From: [Phialemoniopsis] sp. UDSM-2020
Taxonomy: Eukaryota > Ascomycota > Sordariomycetes > Thyridiales > Thyridiaceae
Direction of reading: 5' to 3'
DNA: 64,000 nucleotides
Assembly: GCA_018873225.1 (NCBI GenBank)
Contig: JAEILZ010000003.1
Span: forward strand, 4,278,001-4,342,000
This document shows, piece by piece, positions 45,576 through 58,314 of the stretch (its first letter is position 1; each line of letters begins with the position of its first letter). The notes under the pieces were generated by a model. It was given only the letters and a program-made list of their open reading frames with translations, was not told the origin of the DNA and made no database searches. The translations under genes and the position numbers were made by a program.

Positions 45576-48500
45576 TCTCCCAAGAGTGCGAGGAGGGGTG
45601 GTTGTTGTGGGAGTGCGAAGCGCAGATGAGATGGAAGAAGAGGTGGTGGTAGTGGTGTGCGCTGCGGTCCAAATGCGTGAGTCGAGGTGGTGGTAAATTT
45701 TAGCAAGCTGAATGCATGACCGAGTAAGTGGTTGTGGTGGAGAGGGGTGGCGGCCCAGGTACTTGAACAAGTGAGGCGATAGTGACGCTGCCAGATTGCG
45801 GTCGTTTCGTTTCAAATTGGCAGTCAGGAATTGGTCAAGCAACTGTAATGAACGTGAATTACAGATGCTGAGTCGTCGAATTAATAAAGAAACTGTAAGC
45901 CCTGTACCTGTTGGGTTGGAAGGGTAAAGGGTGTGTGAAGAGAAGGAGAGGGAATCACCAAGAGACGGGACGAAAAGTCAGGAGGGACGTGAAGAGGCTC
46001 TTTTGAAGTCTAGTAATGGATGAGCAAAGGCTTTGCCGAGCATTACCTCAGTGGATCGGTGAGAATCGCCCAGATGTACAAGTGGAAAAAACCGCTTTAT
46101 TAGCTCGTTTCTCTTGGTTCAGCAACCCTGCCTGATGAAATAATAGTGAGAGCACACCAGCAAGCCAGACACATCCTAGATCCTGGGGTCCGGTCCAGGC
46201 CATGAATTGGGAGCTGGGCCGAGCAATCAGATGGTCTGAATTGGGCCACAACCCGGCGCTTTCTCTCTTCCAGAGGGGCTCCAGAAGGGCTCGCACTGTG
46301 TCTACGGTGGACGGTGGACCCGAAAATGGCCAACAAGTGCGCCCCATTCGTTGCTTGGCATGCCAGTCTCCATCTGATAACAGAAAAACTGCCACTAGCT
46401 CGTCTGCTGGCTGGGACTGGGCGACTCTTGGAAGACCTGCATTTTGCGGGGAGTTGCTCCGGTGCCAAATGTCACCCGCACGTGTCTTTTACGTTTATCA
46501 TTTCAATTGAGCCGATTTCGAACGGTGAGGAAAATAACTCCTTTCCGACCCCGGCATCCAGGAGTGCCCAGGGATGACACATCTACACAACAAAGTACTC
46601 GTACGGGATGAATCGACTTTCGTTTCTTTCGTTGGGGAAGCCGGGGCAGGGAATCCGGTGTGTGCAACGATGGGGTGATGTCGGGAGGAGCTCATCTCAT
46701 TGCCACCCGATGTAGGCCAGCCAGTCAAGCCAGTGCACTTCCATTTCTCCTCCCACCACACCACACCACCGCAAAACCCAAACTAAAAACTCAAAGCCTG
46801 CCCAGGCCACACGAACCCAAGCGACTGCCACTGCCGAACCGAACAGTGGGTGAGGAGCAGGCCATGTCATGAAAACAGGCTGGGCTGATCCGAGGAACAA
46901 ACATCCTCCCCCCTATTCTTCCCCCCCATCTCCCCGAAATCCCCATCGCCCATACCCCATCTGTCCTCTATGCGAATCGGGTTGCATGAGCGGCGGGTTT
47001 TGGACAATTTGGGGCGTTGATGATGACATGCCTGCATCGGTGGTCAACTTGAATGCCGCCGCCTTTTCCCATTCCACTCCCGGCCTTGAGAGAACCCCCT
47101 CTTCCATGGAGCAAACAAAGAATGAACTGCGTAGTTTCTGGGCGGTGCATACCCGCCTGGGTTGAGAAGCCGACTCGTATTCCGTGCGGATTACGTCCTG
47201 CTTTCTTTTCCGGCTTCCCAGCCCGGGTCAGCACATGGTCGGATGCCAATGCGCCGCTAAAGTTACTCAGCCAATTTTGCTCAACCATCCCCAGTAGCAG
47301 CACCACATAAAATCATTCCACCTCACTACTTCCTGCACTCCAGGTTTTGCTGTCCAGCGCGCGCTGGGATAGTTCTGGCAATATCCATTATTTCGCAGGG
47401 TCGGTTTGGCTAATCTCCAAAGCGGGATTAATAACGGTACCTGACACCGCTTGTGCGGTATGTGCATATGTGTGTGATACGAAAAAGGCGGACAGCTTGT
47501 GCTGGTCTGTTTTCGCACACTGTCCTCGATTGATTGCATCGTCGTGGAGCCGAATACATGTCCAAGAATGCAGCCAGTATTTTGCAGCCGGATGGTGCTA
47601 CCGACAGAGCCAAGCGAAGCCAGTCCTCCGAAATCGGGTGGTGTTGGGAGCCCAATGACCAAATGATCGACGGTGCTTTGCGCGCACTGGCTGGGGAGGC
47701 CAAGGAAGAAAACCGCCCGCTCGCCCCCCAGTAAAAAGTCAAAAAACGCCCGAGGACCCAAGTACGGTTAATCAATCTTATCGCTCGCTATCTCATCCAT
47801 CATATCTCATCTAATCAATCTGACTCCCCCCCCTTTTCCCTGCCCAAAACCACATTCCACTGGGACGCCAGGCAGGGGTCGGGGAGTTTTGGCCGGATCT
47901 GATAAGATTGGATGGATTCCAGAAAGTCTCCTTTCATCATAATTCCTTTTCCCTGTCTCAGTCCCATCCTAGCTAGCTCAGCCCTTTGGACCAGCTTCCG
48001 TCTTGGCCAAGCACTCCATTAACGGAGTCCATTTCTCTCTTGCCCTTGCTCTCATGTCCTTCTTGTCGGTCTTCTACGGTAGACTACGGAGTACGGCGAC
48101 CGACGAGCCCCATGAGCAAATTTTAAAGAAAACCACCCTGCGTTTCCATGTCCACGAAACCGGAAACACTCCTGTTTTCCAGTTCCTCCCCCTCGTCCTC
48201 TCCACTTGGCGCAGTGATCCTAATCCCGCGGAAGCGTCCCGGTAGCTCGTGTTTGTCTGGCTGGAAACTACCGGCATGGGAGCCCACTGGTTGCGTGACA
48301 TGACGTGTGTGTTTGCTTAGCTTCAGGAGAGAGAGGATCAGATAAAACAATTCGTGGCCGGCCCTCCCTTGCCCCGTGTTTGGTGACTGATCGAGCGATC
48401 AGGCTAGCGTTACATTTTGCTGTGCCTACCACTAAGAGCTTGCAGGTGCCCTTTCACGCGTGTTGCGTGTGTTTGTCTGTTATTGTGTCCTCGTTTGTCC

Positions 48501-51500
48501 TGTGTGTAACTTGGCCCTGATTGGAGGCTTCTGGCCAAATCAGGATGCGGCAGCCTGCATCATCATCAGAACCGGTATGTCGCCGGTTAGAACCGCTTCG
48601 TAAATTCGAGACCGGGCATAAGGGGGACATCAACAGGGACAAAACGAAACATCGCGACCGTGTCACGACCAGGAGGCGTAGACACCCCTGTGCTGTTCAC
48701 TGGAGAACGAACCACCGACACGGAGCGACTCAGCTCTCCCAGCAATCCAGTTACCCCTGGCAAAGCTAGCCTACCTCCCCTGCGAGACCACACACACGCA
48801 CAACATCCCAGGCTCCAATCCACCCAGTGCCTGGCACACGGTCCTTCCCTGAGCCTCAACGTTTGGAATGAGTAGGCAAACCGGACAGCTGGGTTTCGCG
48901 GTGGATAGGCCTTCACTTCGGCTGCTTGGCTGCCGGGCCAGGGTCAGATGGGTAGATTTCCCACATTCATTCACTGTTTGAGAAAGGAAAAAGGGGAGGC
49001 TGAAAACAGGTCTGACTCTGCGCCTTCGTGTTCGTATCTTTGAAAGTATTCTTGTCGCTTTGGTCTTGTTGAAACATTGTGGCTCGGTACATCATTGGTA
49101 CGTTGACGTTGCATGTCTGATAGGCCTCGTCCCGTCCGTTTGATGACGGACGGGAGAAACAGGCTCGTGCATCTTCGCGGTCCGAGCATACAAGCCCTCG
49201 TAATTCCTTTTTGGAGTACCCGAGGTAACGAAGGGACTTGTCAACAGAAGAGTGTTCTTATGTGTATACAGAGGCATGTCGGGATGAACAGGGGCGCAAT
49301 GGATTGCCGATGGGTTCCCATCCGGGTGAGGCGGGCCATGGTATCGCGAACAATCCCGGCTGAGTCGATGAATGCTCGCTTACGCCTTGTAATTACTGCC
49401 GTTGCAATCATTGACTCCCGAGGTCGTTCGTTGCTCAGTTTGATGTTTGTACAGATCTCCCTGCGAGTTTCACTCGAACAATGCGACGTCCTCTCTGCTG
49501 TAACCTCCACTGAACTAAATCGGGCCAGTACTTTCACGAGCACAATGATATTGACGTCCACGAGTACCCATATAAACTACTGTACTCGGTCTTACAATGG
49601 ATGTCACGCTTTTCTCCCTTGGCTTTATACAACGATTATGACTCGAAGGGATCTTACTGAGGAGGCACAGGTGAGAAGACATCCCATCCCCGGCAAGTTT
49701 GCTCGGTATTCGGATGGGTAATCCATACGGATTGAACACAGGGAAGTATTCACACTACTTGTTATGTACCTATAGGTAGCCTACCAGGCTGTCGCGAGAT
49801 AAGTGCTGAAGCTGGGCTTCCTACCAATTTTTACCCCTGAGGCTGGCTTACTCGCTTCTCGTAACAACTCCATCGAGAAAGCCGATCATCGAGACGCGTC
49901 AATCGTGTACCCCAGGTAATTAACTGCGCTCTGCTGAACCAAAAGGCTGCAATACGTCTCGTTTCTCGACCTCGATTATCCCACGAATGCGATCTCCCCA
50001 ATCCCCACGACGCGCTCGACAACGCACGCTTTCCCATCATTCTTTCAATTCCTCCGAGAAGCAGCATACCGACGTGGGTGACCACTCACGCGCGTCATGA
50101 AATGTTACATCGAGCATCACAGAGAATACCTTGAACCACTTCCATTCCGAATCCTCGCAGGTAGGGCCTTATCAACATACCCAACCGCCATCACGGCGAC
50201 TAGCGTACGAGTTTCTCATTATAAGGTATCAAACGATCCAAGCACAATTCAGGTCTGGTTATCATCACTCCGACCCATGCCACCACATCGTAGTGATCGC
50301 CATCTCGGCCTAGAAGACGGTGGTTGACTGTCCTCCTCGGCCAAAAAGTACCTGCCGCACAACAAGACGTGCATGCAATATTCCTCTGCTACCCTTATCA
50401 TCCTATGAATCCGTTTCCCCTCAGGTATCGCGTGTATTGTCTATGCTCATTAATCTTGTGATAGCGATGTCTATGCTAACCATGGTTCTGCTTTCGCGAT
50501 CAACTATACGTTCAGGCCTCGCCTAGCAAAAGAGCGCGTACTCTTATCTTTCCACATCCCCGACAGACTCACAGATCATGCTACATTGGCGATTGACTAT
50601 CGTTAAATACGGGATCTTCAAGAAGTTCTTTGGGGATATTCTTTACGTGTCGTGACATGTCGTGACTTTCATGGTAGCGGACGCGAGATAGCCCAGTACC
50701 GCATAAGCGCCCCCCGAAGAGAGGAGAGTATGTATTGCATGTGAGCCCTTAAACAGAAATCCCAATTGCTTACTCCTTTTAACTACAACTTCAACACAAT
50801 CAAAGTATCATTACATTGGCCGAGGGATATTACAAGAGCACCAGATCCCAATCTGGATGGCAACTATAGCTCATGCGCGGTCCAAGAGCATACGCATATC
50901 AAAAGGACAGGGCCGGATTGGCACTCTTCGTACAGTAGAGGAACATATGTAGCATTGGTCGAGTTAAAGACAGCGCACATGTATGCTTTGAGTTCAATCT
51001 TTCTCAATTCTCATGTCAGCTCTCATACAGAGCCGCTATTCTACACCCCCTTTGGCAACGATAGCCCCGATTGAGAGCTACCCATCACGTACGACCAGGA
51101 GAAATGAGCTTGGAGTGACAAAAAGCAGCCAACAATAAAACTCCAAAAAGGGGAAGCAAATTCCTAGTCCCCGATCCCGATCCCATTCCCAATCCCTTGC
51201 AAGCCCGCACACGAAGGTGGGTAGTATCAGTGTCCAGCAAAAAAGAGCTAATTCCAGAATCAACTTTGCCCTTATCAAGGCTGTTCTTTCCCCGTAAACT
51301 CCATTCCTGATAGAAAGACGTGAAAGAAAAAAGCACAAGGCTGCCTCCCATTTTTGTGGGTGCACATGTCTTTGATGACATGGTATCGTCTCCTGGTGGT
51401 CCCCGCCGTGTCGCTAATGCTCCGTTGGGGTAATTCCAAATGCAAATGTGTTGTCGACCGTGAAAAAGCTAAGGAAAATCAGGTTGTAGTGTGGTATCAT

Positions 51501-51656
51501 GGTGGTGTATATCGTATCGTTTTGAGGGTATCTGGCTCCCCGGCTCGTGCTGCGCCGGAGCAACGGCTTGGCCTCCGGTGCCAGCAGCTCAACGTTGCGC
51601 AAAGCAAGACCCGCTCGCCCTTCCATGGTTATTCGAAGATCGGATAGCTCGAATCG
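45576..51656. other. 6-kb gap with promoter-like tracts but no recognised gene
   Basis: The first part is the upstream region of the FAD reductase. Plus-strand C/T-rich tracts at about 46900-46940 and 47825-47860 look like fungal promoter or leader sequence, yet no coherent downstream gene follows. The longest frames (202 codons at 49113-49721 on plus, and an overlapping 106-codon minus frame) have no known motif. A 12-bp palindrome TACCTATAGGTA lies at 49767-49778 and GGTACCT at 47436. About 50.0-51.6 kb would be the 3' flank of the Ssh4-like gene. A non-coding transcript or a small species-specific gene is possible. Confidence 0.5.
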
Positions 51657-53263
51657 TTACGTCCGATTCGATCTTGCGCTATCGCTACGATCCCGTCCTG
51701 CCCCTTGCCGGACGGCATCATGGTAGCTGGGGATCGGAGGACCGTCAATGTGTGGCGTCGTGGTGTTTGCCCGTAGGGTCGCAGCCGAAGTACCCCTGCT
51801 CCGTCCGCCCCTGATCAGAGGCGTGCTATCGCTATCGGAGCTGTTCCGACGGCTACCGGCCTCGGACTGTTCGGGGCTCGTGTACTCGGGCGGAGGAGGG
51901 TGGCTCGGGTCTTCGACTCCGAGGCCCACCACGGCTGTGCCCCCTTCGCCAGCGGCGCCACCACTAGGCTCACCGGGTTCGTCGTTGGGCATTAGCTGAG
52001 CGAGCGAGATGTCGGTCGGGCTTCGAACCGGCCCCGGACTTGTGGGCGGCAACATCCGGAAGTTTCCTGACCGGGAACGGCTGTGAGTATGGGTTTCTGA
52101 GGGGTTGGGCTGGGTGCGGTAGGTTTGGAGAGATTGGCTATGGCCATGTCCTCTAGCCGGTGCGCCGGTGTAGCCATCCTTCCTGCCCGACTCTAACAGG
52201 ATGCTGCCCTGCTCAGAGCCATAGGGCGGTGGCGGTGCGAGAGAGCCTGTTACAGGCGCCAATCCCCACTTCTTAACATTGGCCTCGATGAACACAAAGC
52301 CTGCTTGTCCAAAGTTGACATGGATGGTCGCGGGACCGGTGGCACCAATGGCCGGGAAGAAGTTCTGCGACTTGAGACCGTGGACGACATCCTCAAGCTT
52401 CTTGCCGTTCCGCGTGAAGAAAATGGTTCCGGTCCTAGGTCGATACCCTACACCGATGACATCTCCTTGCACGTATTGCGGGCCGTAAGAAACTGGAGTG
52501 AATGGTTGGTTGTAGCGGCGGAACCCAGAAGAAAGATAACCGACGGATTGCTTGTGGAAGCCTGGACACAAGTTAGCACTAGACCAAAGTAAAGATGGAT
52601 GAACCGTATACATACCGGGTAGTCTGAACAGCGGGTAGGGTTTCGTGGCCATGCCGATGCTGATCAATGTTGACTCGGGCTTTTCGTATAGCTTTGCTTC
52701 CCAGTAGTAAACTTCGTTCTGTTTGGGCACCGGCAGGTTGCTCATGACGGTGCACTCTGAATCGAAGAATTCGATCTCGGTGCGGCCTTCAACAAAACAA
52801 TTGGCGATCTCCAACTCTGGCTCAAACTCCCAGGCAGACACGCCCTTCTCTTGAATAGCGAGATACTGTGACAAGGAGATGTCGGTCTGTGACGACTCGG
52901 GTGGGTTTGCTGCAATGAACGCTGTTTGTGAACGGCGAGTTAGTTTCTCGAGATAAATGCAGCCAAATAAGGGTAATGTTTGGGACTCGACGAACCTTTC
53001 GCTCTCAAGTATTCCGTCCGCTGCATCTCATCCATCGTCTCGAGTGCCTCCTCCTCTTCCCGTAAGAATGCTTGCTCGTCATCGTACTCGCCCGGTCGGC
53101 CGATCCTGTCAAGTAGGATGCGTCCCGACTGCGTGTAGCGGAAGAAGTAGATGATCAGGAAGATGAGGGCGATGAGGATTGCGGAGCCAAAGGAGGATAG
53201 CAGGCCGATGACGACGCCACTGAGGGCGGACCCCGTGTCGCCGGGCCGCTCGTACGGCGGCAT
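51657..53263 (-). CDS. SSH4: Ssh4/Ear1-like SPRY-domain Rsp5 adaptor
   Basis: Endosome/vacuole membrane adaptor that recruits the Rsp5 ubiquitin ligase to membrane cargo. Exons 52996-53263, 52616-52921 and 51657-52561 give 492 residues. One membrane helix lies at about 16-42 (GVVIGLLSSFGSAILIALIF), so the protein is type I or III with a short N-terminus. After an acidic EEEEALETMDEM stretch comes the conserved NPPESSQTDISLSQYLAIQ and a SPRY domain (about 150-290) with GVSAWEFEPE, IGMATKPYP, VGYRPRTGTIFFTRNGK and INVNFGQ-like VNFGQAGF. Two PPxY motifs for WW-domain binding are at 302-305 and 415-418, and a weaker PSY lies near the end. Introns are 74 and 54 bases; the second is in frame without a stop. 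The order of parts makes the assignment firm, though Ssh4 and Ear1 are not separable here. Confidence 0.93.
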
Positions 53264-55359
53264 TGCGATAGGTTTCTGTATAGAGAGTGGCGGAGGAGAG
53301 AAAGAACCGTCTTGTTGTGTTGGTTTCGGACAGTCGTCGTAGTCGGGTGAGGGTACAGTTGCGTCACCGGCAGAAGTCGGGCATGCGAAGCGGTGGTTGG
53401 TCGTCTGATGACGGCGATAAGGTCAGGCAAAAACGTAGGGTATTCGGTCTATTCTAGGGAAGCTCGACGGCGGGATTGAAGTGTAGGAAAAGTCGGCGAC
53501 AGTGATGTCGGAATTGTTGGTAGGCGGTGGTCAGGTGTGATGATCAGGTTTCGGTCGGGGGGTGGCGGTTGCGCCTCCAAACACACAGGCCGACGTCAAA
53601 CTCTCAGACAGCGACGCTGTGTCAGTTCTAGACTGCCTGGCGCGGATCCGAATCCTCCGCCCGCAGCGAACCAGTCGACGCCTGGACCCGTAGTGGATTG
53701 ATGGCTGGGCGCTCGAAGGTGTGTCGTCGTTCAACAATTCGAGGTTTCGCCCCAACAGCAATGTGCAAATGTGCAGAAAGTAATAGGAGAAGGGGAAGAA
53801 AACAAACGAAACAAACAAGAGTATGTGTTGTGTGTGGTGTGTGGAAGGTTCGTCAAGAGGTCCAAGGTAAGAAATGCTGTGCAATCTGCACTCCAGGCGG
53901 GAAAGACATGAGGAATGGAATGGGGAAAGGGAAGACGGAATGGCCGCCCTGGGAGCTGGAGGAGTGGATCATCTGTTAGACTGACTCTGGCGCCAAGGAG
54001 ACGCCGTACACTGCGTGTGTGCTATTTCCCCTCTAAATTGAGGCGGGCAGCAGGTTAGCTGCAGCAGGGACGGGGTCTTGGTTGTCGAGTATCAGATACT
54101 CGCTATCGTGGCAATGGCCGATAACTAGTGAACCCATGCAGTCTAGTGCGCATTTCCCTAACAGTTGAGAATCGTAAGTGGAAGTATCTTCTACAAAATG
54201 CCCCAGTGTTCTGGGCCCTGAAATTCCTCCCACCTTCGCAAGGCCCGCCCGCCGCCTCTGACGGATGACGCTGCTGATTGCGACGATCCCTCCAGGGCTC
54301 TCCGCAGTCGTCCCGTCGCAGGTTTGTCTGTTCAAAGTCAAGGCAAAGCAGGTCGTTGATATCAGTCAGCCCCAGCCGCTACTGCGAGAAGCCGTCTAAT
54401 CCGGGCTGTTAGATAACTTGATAGTGGATTCAAATGGCTAGGGCGGACTGCTCGAGATGAAGCAAACCTCCCTACTGCGCGAGTATTGCAATATATTAGT
54501 GCATCATGAGATAACTGGCTGCCCTTACTCACGCAGGGAGGAGGAGGAGGAGACCACACAGCTGAAATGACCTGCTCAAATCATTTGGACTCGTGAACCT
54601 CCTAGGACGAATATCACGCAGACCATTTTTTCCTTCTCTGCCATTATCCCCGTGACACATCCAACTCCAATTCCAACACCCTTCTGGATTCCCTCGTGCA
54701 TGTTGTGCGTCGCTTGTCAACTCATAGCGCATGAACGTAAGCCCCCGTGCATGTGCGACACCTTAAAAAAAGGCGGGGACTCTTCCCGCCAGGCAGGGTC
54801 GCCCAACAGCCAATCGTTTCAGATGCATTGCAACCAACTGCTTCTCCCTTTTAATTACAATACCTGTGTCTAGAGCTTGTTGATCACAGCAACTCCCATT
54901 TTTTAGAGCAAAACGTACGCTATCGTGGCCGGGCCTCTCGGCTTCCTAGAGGCTTGCAAAGGAGTCTTGATGGGTACTCTAAAAAAAGATCTTATCTCCA
55001 ACCTGGCTGGCGGACAAGGTCCCTTCACCCCGGTCTAGATACACCGCTACCTTCCGTCAAATGAACCCTTGCGAATCACGTCTAACCCCGGCAAGCTCTG
55101 TTTGGACCCTGAATTGTAGCATGGCGGTCGCTCAACAAGCTTCTTGGGAACCCGATCTGTCCGAAGGCGTTGCTCAAGTCAACCTACGTTCATACTATCG
55201 ACAGGTGAACCTCACTTCGGAGACTTCATATCATAGTTAGTCCCAAGTATTGTTACTTCTTCCCTATGTCGAAACCAATCACCAGCCCATCTCTCGAACT
55301 ACAACCCGCTTTCTGGCTTCTCTTGTCCCTCATTCAACAGACGTTAATTCTATCAATGC
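53264..55359. other. Intergenic upstream of SSH4-like gene
   Basis: About 2.1 kb, with the SSH4 promoter and leader near 53.3-53.9 kb and the 3' flank of the HET gene at the far end. Purine-rich runs occur near 53770-53830. No coherent protein or RNA gene was recognised. Confidence 0.55.
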
Positions 55360-57858
55360 TCACACAATCTTGACTGTGGTTACTCGTGCACGTCTCGTTA
55401 TAGCGCTCTGTGCCTCATCGCAGTCGCATGTCACCAGTCCTAGGCGGGTGTAGATATCTCCAGATCTGCCCAAGACGAGGAATGCGCAATGCCCCTGCCC
55501 CATAGGTAGGTCCCGGAGGTCGACCGCCCTAGATCTCTGTGCATGACCCAGTAGCGTGGCCTCTGTCCGGTCTGCGGTCTCTTGCACTCGGGAAAGCAGC
55601 GTGTCGTTCCTTATATCGGAGCAGTCTTCATCAGACGTGCTTACCCAGCTGCCGTGTGAAGCAGCGTCGTGATCGGAGTCGAGATGAGTTGAGGCTGATG
55701 AACTGTCGCTACTTTCATCATTGTGGACGCCTACGAAAAGGCACCACACTTTCCCTCCCTTGGGTGTCACATTCGACTGATGCTGTCGTGTTGCCCTCTT
55801 GACATTCTTGCCGTTCCTCTCCAAGAGACAATCGGCGACAAAGATCCCAAACCCCCCAAAATCGTTATCCAACTGACTTCGTTTCAGTTCTATGAGATAA
55901 TTTCTGCCCAATTCCTTCGAGCCAGAATCGTCTTTGAGCCAACCAGAAAACAGAGGCCCTCTTAGAACCAAATGCCCATCGCTGACCATGCCATATGGGT
56001 TATGTCCTGGAACAGTGCAGGCGGCATCGATGACAGCCAAATGCTTCTGAAACCTCCCAAGGGAAGCAACTGGCCATGATACGCCTTGCCTGATAGACGC
56101 CCATGTCCATGAAGGCCCTAGGTATTCCTCGGGTTGTGGCAAGAGTGTTGTCGTCCGAGAAGACGGCGACCGGAGTTGCCAGCACAGCTGCGCGGGCAGG
56201 AAATCTTCCCACAAGCCACCCAGGTATTTTGAACCAGTCCTTTCAGCATATGCAGCCGCCAGGCCGCTTATTGCCGGTAACCGATCTCGAACTTGAGTAA
56301 GATCTCGACCCGAGTATTCTTGGATGGCTCCCCGCCAGCCGATCTCCAGATCCGTGCCTGATGATGCCAAAAGAGTCAGTGTTGAGACTTGGAGCTTTGT
56401 ACTTAACTTTCCTCCTTATGTCTTGATATCCTTTCTCAGAATTGTCCTTTGTATAAGTACTATGGTAAACGAAAAAAGTAGGCTGACCTGGCGAGAACAT
56501 AGAGTATGGCAACATATACCTGTAACCTAGGACTGCGTTTGGGAAAGTGTTGGGTCCTACAGCGTCTTCCCGGCATGTCCAAACCAAGTCATCGCAGGTG
56601 AAGTGTACAGTCCGCGGCGCCAGAGTGGACTCCTGGAACGCCCAGCCCCGTGAAAAGAGTTTTCCTGCCGTTGGGTCAAGGCTCATGGATGGTCCGAGCC
56701 ATCTCACGAAGATCTTTCGTGATGTTCCACCGATCCGAGCAGGGAAGGACATGGGCGACCGTCTGGGCTCACGTTCGGTATTGAGAAAGGGAGTATGGTG
56801 ATTCGGAGAAGACGCAGTGGAGATATTGAGGAATGAACCCGAGTAATAATCGCCCATCTTGGCCGACTCTTCCTCCCAGTCTTCGACCTGGTCCTGGATG
56901 ATACAAAGCGAATCGATCCAGACAAACCCGATATCTAACTTCCGCAGCAGGGTGATCGCTTGGGCAAATACGACTGGCAGCGTTTGGAAGGGAATTCGTG
57001 AAAGCATACTGTCTAAATTAGATACCGTCGTCGTGAGTGGCTGGGAACCTGGGTCTCCCCAGCAATGGCTAAGCGTTGCATATTGGGCCTCAAGGCCGTT
57101 TGTCTCGAGCAGCCGTACGTCCGAATCCCACATCCCAATGTCGATAATGCGCCGTGGCATAGGCCGTGAAATACCCTTGCAGCATTCATGATGCCACTGG
57201 CTGCAAATTGAAAGCTGTCTCCTGATGAAGAATATTGAAGTCTCCAGGTCTGCCTGCCTCCGGTATGGGGCGAGGGACGGTAGCAGCCTGCACTGAAAGG
57301 GTGGATCAGCAAGACTCATATTGATGGGCCAAGAATACTTACAGGTTGAACAACGTATAGAGTGAAAAGAGCCTTGTCACTTGAAGACTGGCTGGAGATT
57401 CTTAGAAGTAGGTCCCGAGCGCTGACTATCTTGAACTGCTGCAATTCCGCCTCAGGCGTACCAACGAAATGGCCCTCAAGCATATCAACGAAATTGTAGG
57501 CGGTCTCTTTTATGATCTGGCAGAGGGTACACTCGGCATTGGGATCGAGCATGCATGGCATGACCTTTCTGCTAGGCGTATATCCTGCTTCCACGGCGTC
57601 GACGAATGCATTACAGTCCTGGCAGCAACCCTCTAGGTGGGGCGTAGGATGCCCGATCTCCCACGCGAGAGAACAGAATGGCATGAGATGTTCGAATGCA
57701 TGGGACAACTGGTTGTATGTCTCCTCTCTTACAAAATACCGCGGCATCTTGCAGAATGGACAGTCATATTCGGCGTGAGGGAATGGCGAGGCCACTCGTT
57801 GATAGCGCAGAGTTCTGCTACGAAGTCTCTGACGAGTGCTGGGGCGAACTTTTGCCAT
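55360..57858 (-). CDS. HET-domain protein with cysteine-rich N-terminal region
   Basis: Heterokaryon-incompatibility-type protein, a class that triggers cell death on non-self recognition in some fungi. Exons 57343-57858, 56488-57292 and 55360-56357 give 772 residues. The start is the first ATG (57858). The N-terminal 120 residues have a C2H2-like set (C33, C36, H53, H57), then CCQDC at 78-82, then ECTLC at 109-113, the last typical of HET openings. The HET domain runs about 240-390: YATLSHCWG (243-251), WIDSLCI (297-303), GDYYSGSFLNIS and RGWAFQE (387-393). After the second intron come EYSGRDLT and DRLPAISGLA, standard for the family. The C-terminal half is less conserved and has a Ser/Asp-rich acidic stretch. 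Introns are 50 and 130 bases; the second boundary is the best fit by frame (donor after SPG). No STAND/NACHT or partner gene is adjacent. Confidence 0.85.
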
Positions 57859-58314
57859 TGTGGTACCCCGGGGAATATAAAGAAAAACGTTAGAATTAGA
57901 CAGCACAATTCCTACCGCCGCTGCTCGGAGATGAGACAACTTGTACAACGACGTGATACCCCAGGGCTTATATCAACGATATGGGTCGAGCCTACAGAGA
58001 AGAGGCATGGTTCAAGTGTCTGTGTCCACTTGCACTGCCACCATGGAGACCGACATATCACGGGGCACCATGCGAGGTTGACTTTGAAATTGTTCGTTAA
58101 ATGTGGATTATCATACATGCATAAACCCCGAAAAAGCGGCCTGACCAGTCGCCAAAATCTTTCTTTCTATCTCGTTCGAGTGGCACCAGCTTGATAGACT
58201 TCCCTCAGACATTGCCCCGGCGCCGTAGTAAACATGTCTCCTCCTCGTAGAAAGAGACAAAGATGAGATATACAACCAATATGAATGGAAATCGGCGTGA
58301 TAGTCGTGAGCATT
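57859..58314. other. Intergenic, HET gene promoter / DCR2-like 3' flank
   Basis: 456 bases, both genes on the minus strand. No separate element recognised. Confidence 0.6.

Noticed and set aside
45576..45842. Extension of the FAD reductase upstream to 45842
   Set aside because: The extra frame has no ATG and is Thr/Ser low-complexity; more likely 5'-UTR.
49113..49721. 202-codon plus-strand frame and overlapping minus frame
   Set aside because: No recognisable motif, mixed composition, and both strands are open at once; no splice partner found.
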